From positions 28,746 through 92,745 of the forward strand of contig NZ_JAMHIV010000043.1 of assembly GCF_023897065.1 (NCBI RefSeq): 64,000 nt of DNA, in the 5' to 3' direction. Positions within the stretch are counted from its first letter, which is position 1. Each line of letters opens with the position of its first letter. Positions 45,063 to 54,637 of this stretch are shown here, piece after piece. Position numbers and translations under genes: made by a program. The notes under the pieces were generated by a model that saw nothing but the letters and a program-made list of their open reading frames with translations, searched no databases and had not been told where the DNA came from. This DNA is from Crossiella sp. SN42. Its GTDB lineage: Bacteria > Actinomycetota > Actinomycetes > Mycobacteriales > Pseudonocardiaceae.

Positions 45063-46289
45063 ATGAACTTCCCACCCCACGGGACGGACGGCGCGCTGGT
45101 CGCTACCACCCTGCGCACCACAACGGGCGACATCCCAGCCCCCGCCGCCCTGCTGCTGGCCGGTGATCTGCGCCGCCGTGGCGTGCCCGTCCGCACCGGC
45201 CCACTGCACCTGAACGAACACACCCGGCACAGCACGATCGACCGGGGTGCGCTGGGCGCGGCCGGACTCGGCGTCGCCGCCCCGCCCGACGATCCGCTCA
45301 CGCTGGCCGCCGCCGAGCAGGTCCTCGCGGACTGGTCCGCGGTGGCCGGGCCGCGTTCGATCCTGCTGGCCAGCCCACGGTCCTTCTGCGCGGGTGTGGA
45401 AAGGGCGATCGAGATCGTCGAGCGCACCCTGGAAACCCGGACCAACCCGGTGTACGTGCGCAAGCAGATCGTGCACAACACCTACGTGGTCGAGGACCTG
45501 GCCGGACGCGGCGCGATCTTCGTGGACGAGCTCGACGAGGTCCCCGACGGCGCGACGGTGGTCTTCTCCGCGCACGGGGTCTCACCCGCCGTCCGCGCCG
45601 AGGCCAACGAGCGCGACCTGGAGGTCATCGACGGCACCTGCCCGCTGGTCACCAAGGTGCACGCCGAGGCCCGCCGCTACGCCGCCCGCGGCGACACCAT
45701 CGTGCTCATCGGCCACGCCGGACACGAAGAGGTCGAAGGCACCATGGGTGAGGCCCCCGAGGCCACCACCCTGGTCGAGACCCCGGAGGACGTGAGCCGG
45801 CTGGACCTCGCCGATCCGGCCCGGGTGTCCTACCTGACCCAGACCACCCTGGCCGTCGATGAGACCGCCGAGGTCATCGAGGCGCTGCGGGCGAAGTTCC
45901 CGTTGCTGCACGAGCCACCCAGTGAGGACATCTGCTACGCCAGCACCAACCGGCAGAACTCGCTCAAGGCGGTCATCGAGGAGTCCGACCTGGTCCTGGT
46001 GGTCGGCTCGGCCAACTCATCCAACTCGATCCGCCTGGTCGAACTCTCCCGCCGCAACGGCACCCCGGCCCAGCTCATCGACCGGGTCGGCGACATCCGG
46101 GCGGAGTGGCTGGCCGGGGTGCGGGTGCTCGGCCTGACCGCGGGCGCCTCCGCGCCGTCCGCACTGGTCGAGGAGGTGGTGACCGCGATCGGCGGGCTCG
46201 GTGCGATCTCGTGCACCGAGCGGGAGGTCACCAGGGAGACCGTCCACTTCGGACTGCCCGCCGCCGTGCGCCGGGGCGTGCAGTCATGA
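45063..46289 (+). CDS. ispH: IspH, HMBPP reductase with extra N-terminal domain
   Basis: The 408-residue protein performs the last MEP step, reducing HMBPP to IPP and DMAPP with a [4Fe-4S] cluster. The cysteines are Cys109 (RSFCAG), Cys193 (GTCPLV) and Cys291 (EDICYAS). The substrate residues are all present: His138 (HNTYVV), His171 (AHGVS), the [13 protein letters not shown] box and the GSANSSNS motif. Residues 1-98 come before the normal IspH start and match the extra domain of the two paralogues in this cluster. It overlaps the next gene by ATGA. A second, cluster-bound copy is expected to raise precursor supply; the housekeeping copy should lie elsewhere. Confidence 0.95.
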   Translation: MNFPPHGTDGALVATTLRTTTGDIPAPAALLLAGDLRRRGVPVRTGPLHLNEHTRHSTIDRGALGAAGLGVAAPPDDPLTLAAAEQVLADWSAVAGPRSILLASPRSFCAGVERAIEIVERTLETRTNPVYVRKQIVHNTYVVEDLAGRGAIFVDELDEVPDGATVVFSAHGVSPAVRAEANERDLEVIDGTCPLVTKVHAEARRYAARGDTIVLIGHAGHEEVEGTMGEAPEATTLVETPEDVSRLDLADPARVSYLTQTTLAVDETAEVIEALRAKFPLLHEPPSEDICYASTNRQNSLKAVIEESDLVLVVGSANSSNSIRLVELSRRNGTPAQLIDRVGDIRAEWLAGVRVLGLTAGASAPSALVEEVVTAIGGLGAISCTEREVTRETVHFGLPAAVRRGVQS

Positions 46290-46909
46290 GCTCGTTGCGG
46301 CACAGCAGCGCCTTCCGCCCGGTGTCGGTGGTCTCGCAGGCCCTCGAGCGGGGGCCGGTGATCGCGGCGGGCCTGCGCACCGGCGGCGGCCTGGCACCCT
46401 GTCCGGCCGCGCCACTGCTGGCCGGCAGCCTGCGCCGGCTCGGCCTGACCGCGGGCCAGGGCCTGCTGACCTACGACGACGAATGCGGCGACCACCGCTG
46501 TCTCGGTTTCACCGCTTCCTGGGTGGATGACCGGGGCCGGCCGGCCGGGCTGGGCGCCGCCGCGGACGCGGACCATCCGGCCACCCTGGCCGCCACCGCC
46601 GCGGTGGTGCGCGAGTGGTCGGCCGCGCTGCGCCCGCGCCGGATCCTGCTGCTGGACCGGCCCAGGCCGGTGGATCTGCTGCTGGTGCTGGACCCGGCCG
46701 CGCTCGCCCCGTACCGGGACGTGCCCGCGCACCTGGTGCGGGCCGCCGGACAGGTGCGCGCGGACTGGCTGGCCGAGGCGGGCACGGTCGGGTTGCTGCT
46801 GCACCGGGACACCCGGCGGCGCCTGCTCACCGGGGTGATCGCGGCGATCGGCGGTCTCGGTCCCACTCGCGTCGAATCCTTGACCGCTAACGAACAGGGG
46901 CGTCCATGA
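46286..46909 (+). CDS. Mini-IspH paralogue lacking the catalytic core
   Basis: The predicted protein has 207 residues. Residues 1-125 match the N-terminal domain and first IspH strand of the gene before it ([15 protein letters not shown], then [11 protein letters not shown] against [11 protein letters not shown]). Residues 129-195 match the IspH end ([12 protein letters not shown] against [28 protein letters not shown] against [25 protein letters not shown]). About 200 residues with all three cluster cysteines and all substrate residues are missing between. It is translated by ATGA coupling between IspH and DXS and is in intact frame, so it is probably expressed. It may bind or regulate the other IspH proteins. 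Confidence 0.85.
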   Translation: MSSLRHSSAFRPVSVVSQALERGPVIAAGLRTGGGLAPCPAAPLLAGSLRRLGLTAGQGLLTYDDECGDHRCLGFTASWVDDRGRPAGLGAAADADHPATLAATAAVVREWSAALRPRRILLLDRPRPVDLLLVLDPAALAPYRDVPAHLVRAAGQVRADWLAEAGTVGLLLHRDTRRRLLTGVIAAIGGLGPTRVESLTANEQGRP

Positions 46910-48711
46910 CTACCACACCGCTGACGCACATCGTCGACCCACACCACCTGAAAGCCCTGCCAGCCAAGGAGATACCCGCGCTGGCCGGGCAGATCCGGCG
47001 TTTCCTGGTGGACAAGGTCTGCCAGGCGGGTGGGCACCTCGGCCCGAACCTGGGCGTGGTGGAGCTGACCATCGCGCTGCACCGGGTGTTCGACTCGCCG
47101 CGGGACCGGATCATCTTCGACACCGGGCACCAGGCATACGTGCACAAGATCCTCACCGGCAGGCAGCAGGACTTCGACACCCTGCGGGCGGCCGGCGGAC
47201 TGGCCGGGTATCCGCAGCGGTCGGAGTCCGAGCACGACCACGTGGAGAACTCGCACGCCTCCACCTCGCTGGCCTGGGCGGACGGTCTGGCCAAGGCCCA
47301 GCAGCTGCGTGGCGAGACCGACCGGCGGGTGGTCGCGGTGATCGGCGACGGCGCCCTGACCGGCGGCCTGGCCTGGGAGGCGCTGAACAACCTGGGCGGC
47401 TCGGGGCGGCCGGTGATCGTGGTGCTCAACGACAACGGCCGCTCCTACGCCCCCACCATCGGCGGCCTGGCCGAACACCTGAGCGCACTCCGCTCCGGCA
47501 CGGCCAGCGACCGGAACCTGTTCCACACCGTGGGTTTCCACTACCTGGGCCCGATCGACGGCCACGACGTCCAGGCCACCGAGACGGCCCTGCGGCACGC
47601 CCGCGAGCTGAACCAGCCGGTGGTGGTGCACTGCGTGACCGAGAAGGGCCGCGGTTACCGCCACGCGGAGAACGACGAGGCCGACCGGATGCACGGCGTC
47701 GGCGTGCTGAACCCGGTCACCGGGACCGGCAAGGCCGGTGGCGCGCCGAGCTGGACCAGCCTGTTCGGCAAGCACATCACCGAACTCGCCGAGACCCGCC
47801 CGGAGCTGGTCGCGCTGACCGCCTCGATGCTGCGACCCGTTGGCCTGCACCGGTTCGCGCAGCGCTACCCGGACCGGATCTTCGACGTCGGCATCGCCGA
47901 ACAATTCGCGGTCACCTCGGCCGCCGGACTCGCCATGGGCGGACTGCGCCCCGTCGTCTGCCTCTACGCCACCTTCCTCAACCGCGCCATCGACCAGGTC
48001 CTCATGGACGTGGCCCTGCACCGGCTCCCGGTCACCTTCGTGCTCGACCGCGCGGGCATCACCGGCCCGGATGGCCCGTCGCACCACGGCGTGTGGGATC
48101 TCGCGCTGCTCGGCCAGGCGCCGGGCATGCGGGTGGCCTCACCCCGGGATCCGGTGGAGCTGGCGGCGTTGCTCGCCGAGGCGGTGGACGACACCGGTCC
48201 GACCGCGCTGCGCTTCCCCAAGGCCGCGGCAGGCCCAGCCATCAAGGCACGCAACCGGATGGACGGCATGGACGTGCTCTACCGCGGCGAGCACACCCCG
48301 CTGGACGTGTTGATCGTCTCCGCCGGAGTGCTCGCCGAACCCGCGCTCCAGGCCGCCGCGCTGCTCAAACAGGACGGCCTCGGCGTCACTGTGGTGGACC
48401 CGCGCTGGCTGCTGCCGATCAACCCGGCCCTGGTGCACCTGGCCGCCCGGCACCGCACCGTGCTCACCGTCGAGGACGGGGTCCGCATCGGCGGCCTGGG
48501 CACCGCCCTCGCCCAGGCCTGCGCCGCGGCCGGGGTTCGCACCCCCGTGGCCAACCTCGGCGTGCCGCCGGCCTTCCTGGACCACGGCGCCCGCGGGGAC
48601 ATCCTGGCCGCCTGCGGGCTGGACGCGGAGTCCATTGCCGGGGCCGCGCGGGCCAACCTCGGCAACAGCCCCGTTGCGCACCCGTCCCGCCCGGGAGGTG
48701 TGTTGCGGTGA
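46906..48711 (+). CDS. dxs: 1-deoxy-D-xylulose-5-phosphate synthase
   Basis: The 601-residue protein performs the first MEP step, joining pyruvate and glyceraldehyde 3-phosphate with thiamine diphosphate. Motifs: [13 protein letters not shown], the thiamine motif GDGALTGG with the following LNN, the catalytic glutamate in [10 protein letters not shown], and [15 protein letters not shown]. It is slightly shorter than housekeeping DXS (about 620-640), mostly by a trimmed linker region. The start overlaps the mini-IspH stop and its own stop overlaps IspG (GTGA). As the flux-controlling MEP enzyme it should feed the cluster. Confidence 0.95.
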   Translation: MTTTPLTHIVDPHHLKALPAKEIPALAGQIRRFLVDKVCQAGGHLGPNLGVVELTIALHRVFDSPRDRIIFDTGHQAYVHKILTGRQQDFDTLRAAGGLAGYPQRSESEHDHVENSHASTSLAWADGLAKAQQLRGETDRRVVAVIGDGALTGGLAWEALNNLGGSGRPVIVVLNDNGRSYAPTIGGLAEHLSALRSGTASDRNLFHTVGFHYLGPIDGHDVQATETALRHARELNQPVVVHCVTEKGRGYRHAENDEADRMHGVGVLNPVTGTGKAGGAPSWTSLFGKHITELAETRPELVALTASMLRPVGLHRFAQRYPDRIFDVGIAEQFAVTSAAGLAMGGLRPVVCLYATFLNRAIDQVLMDVALHRLPVTFVLDRAGITGPDGPSHHGVWDLALLGQAPGMRVASPRDPVELAALLAEAVDDTGPTALRFPKAAAGPAIKARNRMDGMDVLYRGEHTPLDVLIVSAGVLAEPALQAAALLKQDGLGVTVVDPRWLLPINPALVHLAARHRTVLTVEDGVRIGGLGTALAQACAAAGVRTPVANLGVPPAFLDHGARGDILAACGLDAESIAGAARANLGNSPVAHPSRPGGVLR

Positions 48712-49859
48712 GCCAGGTTTCCCTCGGCATGCCGGACCTGCCGCCGCCGGTGCTGGCGCAACGCCGGAAGACCCGGCAGCTCCAGGTCGGCAAGGTCGGC
48801 GTGGGCAGCGATCATCCGGTGTCCATCCAGACCATGACCACCACGCTGACCTCCGACGTCGACGCCACCCTGCAACAGATCGCCGAGCTGACCGCGGCGG
48901 GCTGCGACATCGTCCGGATCGCCTGTCCCTCGCAGGACGACGCGGACGCTTTGCCCGCCATCGCGAGGAAATCCGGCATCCCGGTCATCGCGGACATCCA
49001 CTTCCAGCCCAAGTACGTCTTCGCCGCCATCGAAGCCGGCTGCGCCGCGGTCCGGGTGAACCCGGGCAACATCAAGAAGTTCGACGACCGGATCGGGGAA
49101 ATCTCGCAGGCCGCAAAAGAAACCCGCACCCCGATCCGCATCGGGGTCAACGCGGGCTCACTCGACCCACGGCTGCTGAAGAAGTACGGCAAGGCCACCC
49201 CGGAGGCGCTGGTGGAATCCGCGCTCTGGGAAGCGTCGCTGTTCGCCGAGCACGACTTCCACGACATCAAGATCTCGGTGAAGCACAACGATCCCGTGGT
49301 CATGGTGCGCGCCTACGAGCTGCTGGCCGAGCGGTGTGACTACCCGCTGCACCTGGGTGTCACCGAGGCCGGTCCGGCGTTCCAGGGCACCATCAAGTCC
49401 GCGGTGGCCTTCGGCGCGCTGCTGTCCAGGGGCATCGGCGACAGCATCCGGGTCTCCCTGTCGGCGCCGCCGGTGGAGGAGATCAAGGTGGCCACCCAGA
49501 TCCTGCAGTCGCTGAACCTGCGCCAGCGCAAGCTGGAGATCGTCTCCTGCCCCAGTTGCGGCCGCGCGCAGGTCGACGTCTACACCCTCGCCGAGCAAGT
49601 CACCGCCGGGTTGGAGGGCATGGAGGTGCCGCTGCGGGTGGCGGTGATGGGCTGTGTGGTCAACGGCCCCGGCGAGGCTCGCGAGGCTGACCTGGGCGTG
49701 GCTTCCGGCAATGGGAAGGGCCAGATCTTCGTCAAGGGCAAGGTGATCAAAACCGTGCCCGAGCACCGGATCGTGGAAACCCTGATCGAGGAGGCCATGC
49801 GGATGGCCGAGGAGCTGGAGCCCGTCGAGGGCGCCGGGCCCGTGGTGACCGCGAGCTGA
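48708..49859 (+). CDS. ispG: IspG, HMBPP synthase
   Basis: The 383-residue protein converts MEcPP to HMBPP with a [4Fe-4S] cluster. The GTG at 48708 overlaps the DXS stop. Family motifs are present from the start ([48 protein letters not shown]). The cluster cysteines are in SCPSCGR and GCVVNGPGE. It is the last gene of the operon, so the cluster encodes the first and the last two steps of the pathway, including both iron-sulfur enzymes, but not the middle steps. Confidence 0.95.
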   Translation: MSQVSLGMPDLPPPVLAQRRKTRQLQVGKVGVGSDHPVSIQTMTTTLTSDVDATLQQIAELTAAGCDIVRIACPSQDDADALPAIARKSGIPVIADIHFQPKYVFAAIEAGCAAVRVNPGNIKKFDDRIGEISQAAKETRTPIRIGVNAGSLDPRLLKKYGKATPEALVESALWEASLFAEHDFHDIKISVKHNDPVVMVRAYELLAERCDYPLHLGVTEAGPAFQGTIKSAVAFGALLSRGIGDSIRVSLSAPPVEEIKVATQILQSLNLRQRKLEIVSCPSCGRAQVDVYTLAEQVTAGLEGMEVPLRVAVMGCVVNGPGEAREADLGVASGNGKGQIFVKGKVIKTVPEHRIVETLIEEAMRMAEELEPVEGAGPVVTAS

Positions 49860-49916
49860 ACACCGCAGAAGTGTTGGGGCGGTGGTGCTGCGTCGGCGTG
49901 GCCGGCCCGTGCCCGG

Positions 49917-51176
49917 TCATCGCCCCGCGAGCGGAGGCTTGGTCGAGGGGTTGTGGCACGGAATCACGGGGAGCTCCCGGAGCGACCGGACGATCCTGCT
50001 CATCCGCCAGGTCAACGCATCCGGTTCGACGGCCAGTGCCAGGTGGGGCAGGTGCCGCAGCGTGGCGGTGATGGCGACCTGGATCTCGGCCCGGGCCAGC
50101 GGTGCGCCCAGGCAGTAGTGGCTGCCGTGGCCGAAGGCGACATGTGAGTTCGCGGTGCGGTGGACGTCGAGCTGGTCGGCGTTGCCGAACTGCTCGTCAT
50201 CCCGGTTGGCCGAGGCCAGTAGGAGCATGACGACCTCGCCCGGCGGGATCGTGGTCGTGCCGATGGCCAGCTCCGCCGTGGTGTACCGCAGCGTTGTCAC
50301 GCCGACGGAGCTGTCGTAGCGCAGCAGTTCTTCCACGGCTTGCGGTACGAGCTCGGGCCGGGAGCGCAGGGTCTCCATCTGGTCGGGATGGGTCAGCAAC
50401 GCCAGCATGGCGTTGCCGATGAAGCCGGCGGTCGTGTCATAACCGGCCAGGAGCAGCAACATGGCCATGCGCAGCAGCTCAGTATCGGAAAGGCCCTGGC
50501 CGTCCTCGTGTTCGGCGATCAGCGCCGACAGGAGGTCCTCGCCGCCTGCTCGTCGCCGCTCGGCGAGCAGGCCGGTCAGGTAGTGCCGCATGTTCCGGAC
50601 CGCCGGTGGGATCAGGTGCCGCTGGTCGCCGTCCGGGGTGTTGATCTGCTCGGTCCACCGTTGGATGTCGTCCTGGTCGGCCGGAGGTATGCCGAGGAGG
50701 TCGGCGAGCATGGTCATGGTCAGGGGCGCGGCGAAACTGGAGATCAGGTCCGTCCGCTCCTGGCTGGCGATGCCGGTCAGCAGCGTGTCCGCGACCTGCT
50801 CGATGCGCGGGCGCAGTGCCTCGGCCCGGCTCAGGGTGAATGCCGAGGAGACCAACGATCGCAGCCGGGTGTGTTCGGGTGGATCGGTGTTCGCCATCGT
50901 CGCCTCGATCAGGTCGCGGACGTCGGGGGCGGCGTGCTCGGCCGAGAACGCGTGTCCGGGAGCGGTGCGCCAGTCCTTGGACAGCCGACGGTCCCGGAGC
51001 AGGGCGTGCACATCGGCGTATCGGGGGATCAGCCACACCGGCCCGCGCGCCAGCATGACGCGGTGCGCCCGGCCCGTCCTGCGCAACTCCTCGTACGTGG
51101 GGAATGGCGGGAAGCGCACCCAGGGCGGGGTGTACCGGCCTGGGTCGTCAGCCCCCGGCGCCGGGTCGCTGTGCAA
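49917..51176 (-). CDS. Cytochrome P450 (bacterial class, CYP107-like)
   Basis: The 419-residue protein has the usual landmarks: I-helix LAGYDTTAG, EELLRYDSS at the K-helix, the heme loop AFGHGSHYCLGAPLARAE, and an N-terminal segment with VWLIPRYADVHALLRD. The listed start is a TTG that overlaps the upstream cyclase stop by 29 bp; a later start is possible but would cut into the first helix. It is last in the minus-strand operon (class I synthase, class II cyclase, P450) and should oxidise the diterpene made by the two cyclases. It is convergent with ispG. Confidence 0.92.
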   Translation of the reverse strand: MHSDPAPGADDPGRYTPPWVRFPPFPTYEELRRTGRAHRVMLARGPVWLIPRYADVHALLRDRRLSKDWRTAPGHAFSAEHAAPDVRDLIEATMANTDPPEHTRLRSLVSSAFTLSRAEALRPRIEQVADTLLTGIASQERTDLISSFAAPLTMTMLADLLGIPPADQDDIQRWTEQINTPDGDQRHLIPPAVRNMRHYLTGLLAERRRAGGEDLLSALIAEHEDGQGLSDTELLRMAMLLLLAGYDTTAGFIGNAMLALLTHPDQMETLRSRPELVPQAVEELLRYDSSVGVTTLRYTTAELAIGTTTIPPGEVVMLLLASANRDDEQFGNADQLDVHRTANSHVAFGHGSHYCLGAPLARAEIQVAITATLRHLPHLALAVEPDALTWRMSRIVRSLRELPVIPCHNPSTKPPLAGR

Positions 51177-52746
51177 GGTCGCCTCCCACTCTCAGGGTGA
51201 GCGCGGACAGAGTGATGGCCCGGCTGATGCGTTCGGGCTGGAACAGTTCCTTTCCATGCCACAGCGGCGTGCGCACCGGGTGTTCGGCGGGTGCCTCGGC
51301 ATGCGTGGCGAGGAAGGCCAAGCCGCGCTTGGTCGCGTGCTCGGCGTGGTGGCCGGCCTCGGCGCCGGCCATGGGCCCGCCGATGTGCAGTGAGTGAACC
51401 GCCAGTGCGGTTTCCTCCAGGGTGGCGGTCCACCGGCCCCACGAACCATCCCGGCGCTGGGTCCCGAGCAGCCAGGCGACCGCGCGGCCGATCGCGGGGC
51501 CAGCGGTTGCCGGCGCGTATCGGCACAGGGCAGGCAGGGCACAGGAGAGGGCGTAGATCGGGCTGGCGTGCCACTTGTCGGTCCAGCTGCCGTCGGCGTG
51601 CTGGCAGTCCACCAGGTAGCGCGACAGAATCGCCTGCTGGCGTTGGTAGGCCGGTGCTCCGGCGAGTCGCTGCCGGGCCCACTCGCCGAAGGCCTCCAGC
51701 ATGTGCGCGTTGGTGGTGACCGAAGCGGTGCGCTCCCGCTGATGAGTGACGAAGCCGTTGCCGGACTCGAAGGCGAGCAGGCACGCGGGATCGCGGGCCT
51801 GACCAAGACGGCAGAGCACGTACACCGCGGTGGCGGTAAGATCACCGTCGGCGGGCAAACCGGGGGCAAGTGGCACGCCGTCCGCGCCGATCAGGTCCGC
51901 CACGTGCGTGCTCAGCCGCTGTCGAAGCCCGTTGGGCACGGGGATGTCGAGGCGGACGGCCGCGGCCGCGACCCACAGCTGCTCGAAGGGTGCGATGGGC
52001 AGCATCGTGGGATGCGCACCGCCCCAGCGCTGGGCGACCTGCACCAGGAACTCACCGGCCGCGATCTGCCGGCCGCCCGATCGAGCGAACGCCACGGCGG
52101 TGGCCGCGGGAGAGCATCCCACCGATCCGCCGGTGCCCGGGGGCGGCTCGTTCACCGCGGCGGGCAGAACCTCGGCGCAGTGCAGGAGGTAGCCGGACAC
52201 CGGTTGGCCGGCGCGCACCGCCGAGCGCAACGCGTGCAACCGCTCGAGTTGATCGCGATGTGACCGCAGGAGCTCGGTCAGAACCGTGCGGAACCGGACA
52301 TCGCCGACGGCACCGCGGTCGAGGTCCGCCAGCATCGCAGGCACGATCAGCTCCACGGCGACGGTGTCGGGCATCGTGGCGACGGACACGTGATCCGCGT
52401 GCGCGGCCAGGAACCCGAGTCCGTGCCGCAGCGCGACGTGCACGTCATCGGCGGTTCCGGCGCCTCGGCTGGCGACCACACCGGCGAGCCCGGTGACCGC
52501 TCCCAGCGTCGGCACCAACCGGTACTCGACCGGCCACACCGGACTGCCCCAACTGTGATCTTCGTTCTGCCGGGACAACAGGTGGCCGAGGGCCGCGTTG
52601 GCGACCGTCTCGGCAATGCGGCCGGGGGTGCCGGCGCAGGCCCGGAGAACCTGCCCGGTGTCGTAGAACCCACCGCGTACGTCACTGAGCGGGTCGTCGA
52701 GACTGTCCTCGATGAGGTCAAGAACGGCAGTGCGCGGATCACTCAT
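51148..52746 (-). CDS. Class II terpene cyclase-like protein (diphosphate-retaining)
   Basis: A 532-residue protein with repeated QxxDGSW-type motifs (QNEDHSWG, QHADGSWTDKW, QRRDGSWGRWT) of the alpha-alpha barrel shared by squalene-hopene and class II diterpene cyclases. The catalytic acid motif, usually DxDD, is DGDLTA near residues 300-305: the two spaced aspartates are kept and the last is leucine. Class II cyclases protonate GGPP to give a labdane-type diphosphate. The upstream class I synthase supports a two-step diterpene route. The ATG at 52746 is chosen over a GTG 15 bp earlier; it overlaps the upstream stop. Confidence 0.85.
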   Translation of the reverse strand: MSDPRTAVLDLIEDSLDDPLSDVRGGFYDTGQVLRACAGTPGRIAETVANAALGHLLSRQNEDHSWGSPVWPVEYRLVPTLGAVTGLAGVVASRGAGTADDVHVALRHGLGFLAAHADHVSVATMPDTVAVELIVPAMLADLDRGAVGDVRFRTVLTELLRSHRDQLERLHALRSAVRAGQPVSGYLLHCAEVLPAAVNEPPPGTGGSVGCSPAATAVAFARSGGRQIAAGEFLVQVAQRWGGAHPTMLPIAPFEQLWVAAAAVRLDIPVPNGLRQRLSTHVADLIGADGVPLAPGLPADGDLTATAVYVLCRLGQARDPACLLAFESGNGFVTHQRERTASVTTNAHMLEAFGEWARQRLAGAPAYQRQQAILSRYLVDCQHADGSWTDKWHASPIYALSCALPALCRYAPATAGPAIGRAVAWLLGTQRRDGSWGRWTATLEETALAVHSLHIGGPMAGAEAGHHAEHATKRGLAFLATHAEAPAEHPVRTPLWHGKELFQPERISRAITLSALTLRVGGDLAQRPGAGG

Positions 52747-53833
52747 GCCGGTCCCCGCCACCTTGGTGCTCGTGGGCGGCGATGGAGGTCGGCGTGCGGT
52801 ACGGCCCGATCGCCACGTCTCCAGAGTCGAACCGGGAGTCAGCGAAGTCCAGACCCTGATAACGCTTGCTCACTCGGTGAAACTCACAAATTCCGGTGTG
52901 CAGGTGCACGATCTCCTGCACGTAACGCCGCGCGGTGGCACTGTCGCCAAGAGGTCCGCCGAGAATGTGCTCGCGCAACTCGACGAGATGGCGTTGCCGA
53001 ACCACGCACATCCGTGCGAGCGCGTCGACCGCCTCCTGTAGGCCCAGGTGCTCGTCACGCATGATGAGCCAGGTCGCGTTGAACGGATCCTGCTCGGCCA
53101 CTTCCTTGCGCAGGGAGTAGAGATCGCCGAACAAGATCGTGATGTCGAAGGCCGTGTCCCGGAATTCCACCAGTCGCGCGTGCTCCCGCAGTTCGGCGCC
53201 CATGTCGATGCCGAGGGCGTACTCGGTCATGACCGCCATCCAGTCGATGAAGAAATCGACTCGCCGCACTATCAGGTAGTCCTCAAGGCTGAGCGAGTCC
53301 ACGTGGCGAGCAGGCCGGGCGGCGAGGTTTTCGACCTGGAGCCGGATTGATTCGGTCAATCGCGCCCCGACTGCGGGGCGAACGTCCGTCAACATGGAGC
53401 TGAGCACGGTGAAGAACAGGCTCACCAGGGTGAGTTCGGAGGGTGGTGCTACACCTCTGAGCGCAGCCAGGTGATGGTCGCGCAGCGCCGCACAGCGATC
53501 GTCATCTTCAAGCACTTCTGGTCGGGCAAACTCGTCGTCAAGCATGGCAATGTATTCCAGCATGCGCTGGAGGTGAAAAAGACGATCACCCTCGGCGTGT
53601 GGCCAGCACAGGCTGGCAAGAACGGGAATCCGGTGCGCGGCGAATGCTGTGGCGGCCTCATCGCTGGCATAGTGTTCAGCGACGTAAGGCCGGTCCGCGA
53701 TTCGCGTGCGGCGCTCGGTCTGATCATTGTCAGGATGACGCAAAACCGGGAGGATCAGCTCGACCTGAGGTATGCGTACCGTAGTGCCGAACGGTGGCAT
53801 GACCGCTCGGGTTCGGCGAGACTGGTCGGACAC
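52739..53833 (-). CDS. Class I terpene synthase, probably diterpene
   Basis: The predicted protein has 364 residues. The GTG at 53833 follows AAAGGAG. The aspartate-rich motif is MLDDEFARPE near residues 98-107. The NSE-type motif is GDLYSLRKE (about 236-244), where the first residue, normally asparagine, is glycine; the serine and glutamate are kept. RYQG near the C-terminus supplies the RY pair. It is first in the operon before a class II cyclase and a P450. It probably takes the bicyclic diphosphate from the class II enzyme. The changed metal-binding residue may alter activity or need another ligand. Confidence 0.88.
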   Translation of the reverse strand: MSDQSRRTRAVMPPFGTTVRIPQVELILPVLRHPDNDQTERRTRIADRPYVAEHYASDEAATAFAAHRIPVLASLCWPHAEGDRLFHLQRMLEYIAMLDDEFARPEVLEDDDRCAALRDHHLAALRGVAPPSELTLVSLFFTVLSSMLTDVRPAVGARLTESIRLQVENLAARPARHVDSLSLEDYLIVRRVDFFIDWMAVMTEYALGIDMGAELREHARLVEFRDTAFDITILFGDLYSLRKEVAEQDPFNATWLIMRDEHLGLQEAVDALARMCVVRQRHLVELREHILGGPLGDSATARRYVQEIVHLHTGICEFHRVSKRYQGLDFADSRFDSGDVAIGPYRTPTSIAAHEHQGGGDRHE

Positions 53834-54289
53834 CAACCTCTCCTTTGCCTAGATCGGCATGATGCGGTCTGGTCCAGAGTTTGGTGAAAACCGAAGTCGA
53901 ACTCGGCCCGTCGTAGATAATCTTGACTATTTGATTGTAGGAAGGTTGTCCGGTCGACTGCACCGCCGTCTGGGTGAGATAGACAATCTGCTGGCTGATG
54001 CCGCCCTTAATAGGGCTTTTCAGGTGATTCAGCTGGGTGATCATTTTGCGCGGCGACGCCGGATATTATCGGTGTGACCAGCGGGCAAAGGTGCCCTGCC
54101 GATTCCTCAACCGACGAGTTGCCACGCGACCTGGCGCGCCGCGCGCACTGGGTGCGGACCGAACTGGTCGCTGAGGTCGTCTGCTGACAGTTCGCCCCGG
54201 GTGAACGGCGGTCGCGGCACACCGCCCGGATGGGCTACGGCCCGATCGGCGTCCCGAGGAGGTCCTGCTGCCCGCGAGCCTGTGACCGG
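53834..54289. other. 456-bp stretch, partly A/T-rich promoter region
   Basis: The part at 53880-54070 is unusually A/T-rich for this genome (for example GATAATCTTGACTATTTGAT) and lies upstream of the minus-strand terpene synthase. It probably contains its promoter, but no -10/-35 pair can be fixed. No gene is supported. Confidence 0.45.
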
Positions 54290-54425
54290 ACGGGCTCATC
54301 CGACGGTGTGCACGCCGGTCGCCTGGGCGGAGCTCCAGGACCGCTGCCCTGTCGAAGACCTGGTTTTCACCGCTGACCAGGGTCCTGCACCGGGCGCCGA
54401 GGCTGGTGACCTGTTCGCGCGATGA
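54290..54425 (+). pseudogene. Fragment of a LigD-type primase/polymerase
   Basis: In the + strand frame ending at 54425 the peptide TPVAWAELQDRCPVEDLVFTA, then DLFAR, resembles the end of LigD polymerase domains (TPLxWDEV...PEDLVFTAD...GDLFA). The rest is missing or frameshifted; related scraps may extend back to about 54080. It is a remnant of an end-joining gene. Confidence 0.48.
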
Positions 54426-54637
54426 GTCGGGTTGCCGGTCAGTCGAGGATGTCGCGCGGATCGCGGGAGCGGGAACAGGTGTCGACGCAGCATTCATGGC
54501 AGCTCGCTACCGCCGGACGCTGCCGGTCGGTCCACATGCCCGGCAACGCGATCTGCCCGGCAAATCCAAACTGCCCGCAAACTGGCTGTAGGGGATCCGG
54601 GTAAAGCCCGGCGGCAGCATTAAGCCACAATTTGCAC

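Noticed and set aside
46471..48087. A 538-codon minus-strand frame
   Set aside because: It is antisense to DXS, which has all family motifs.
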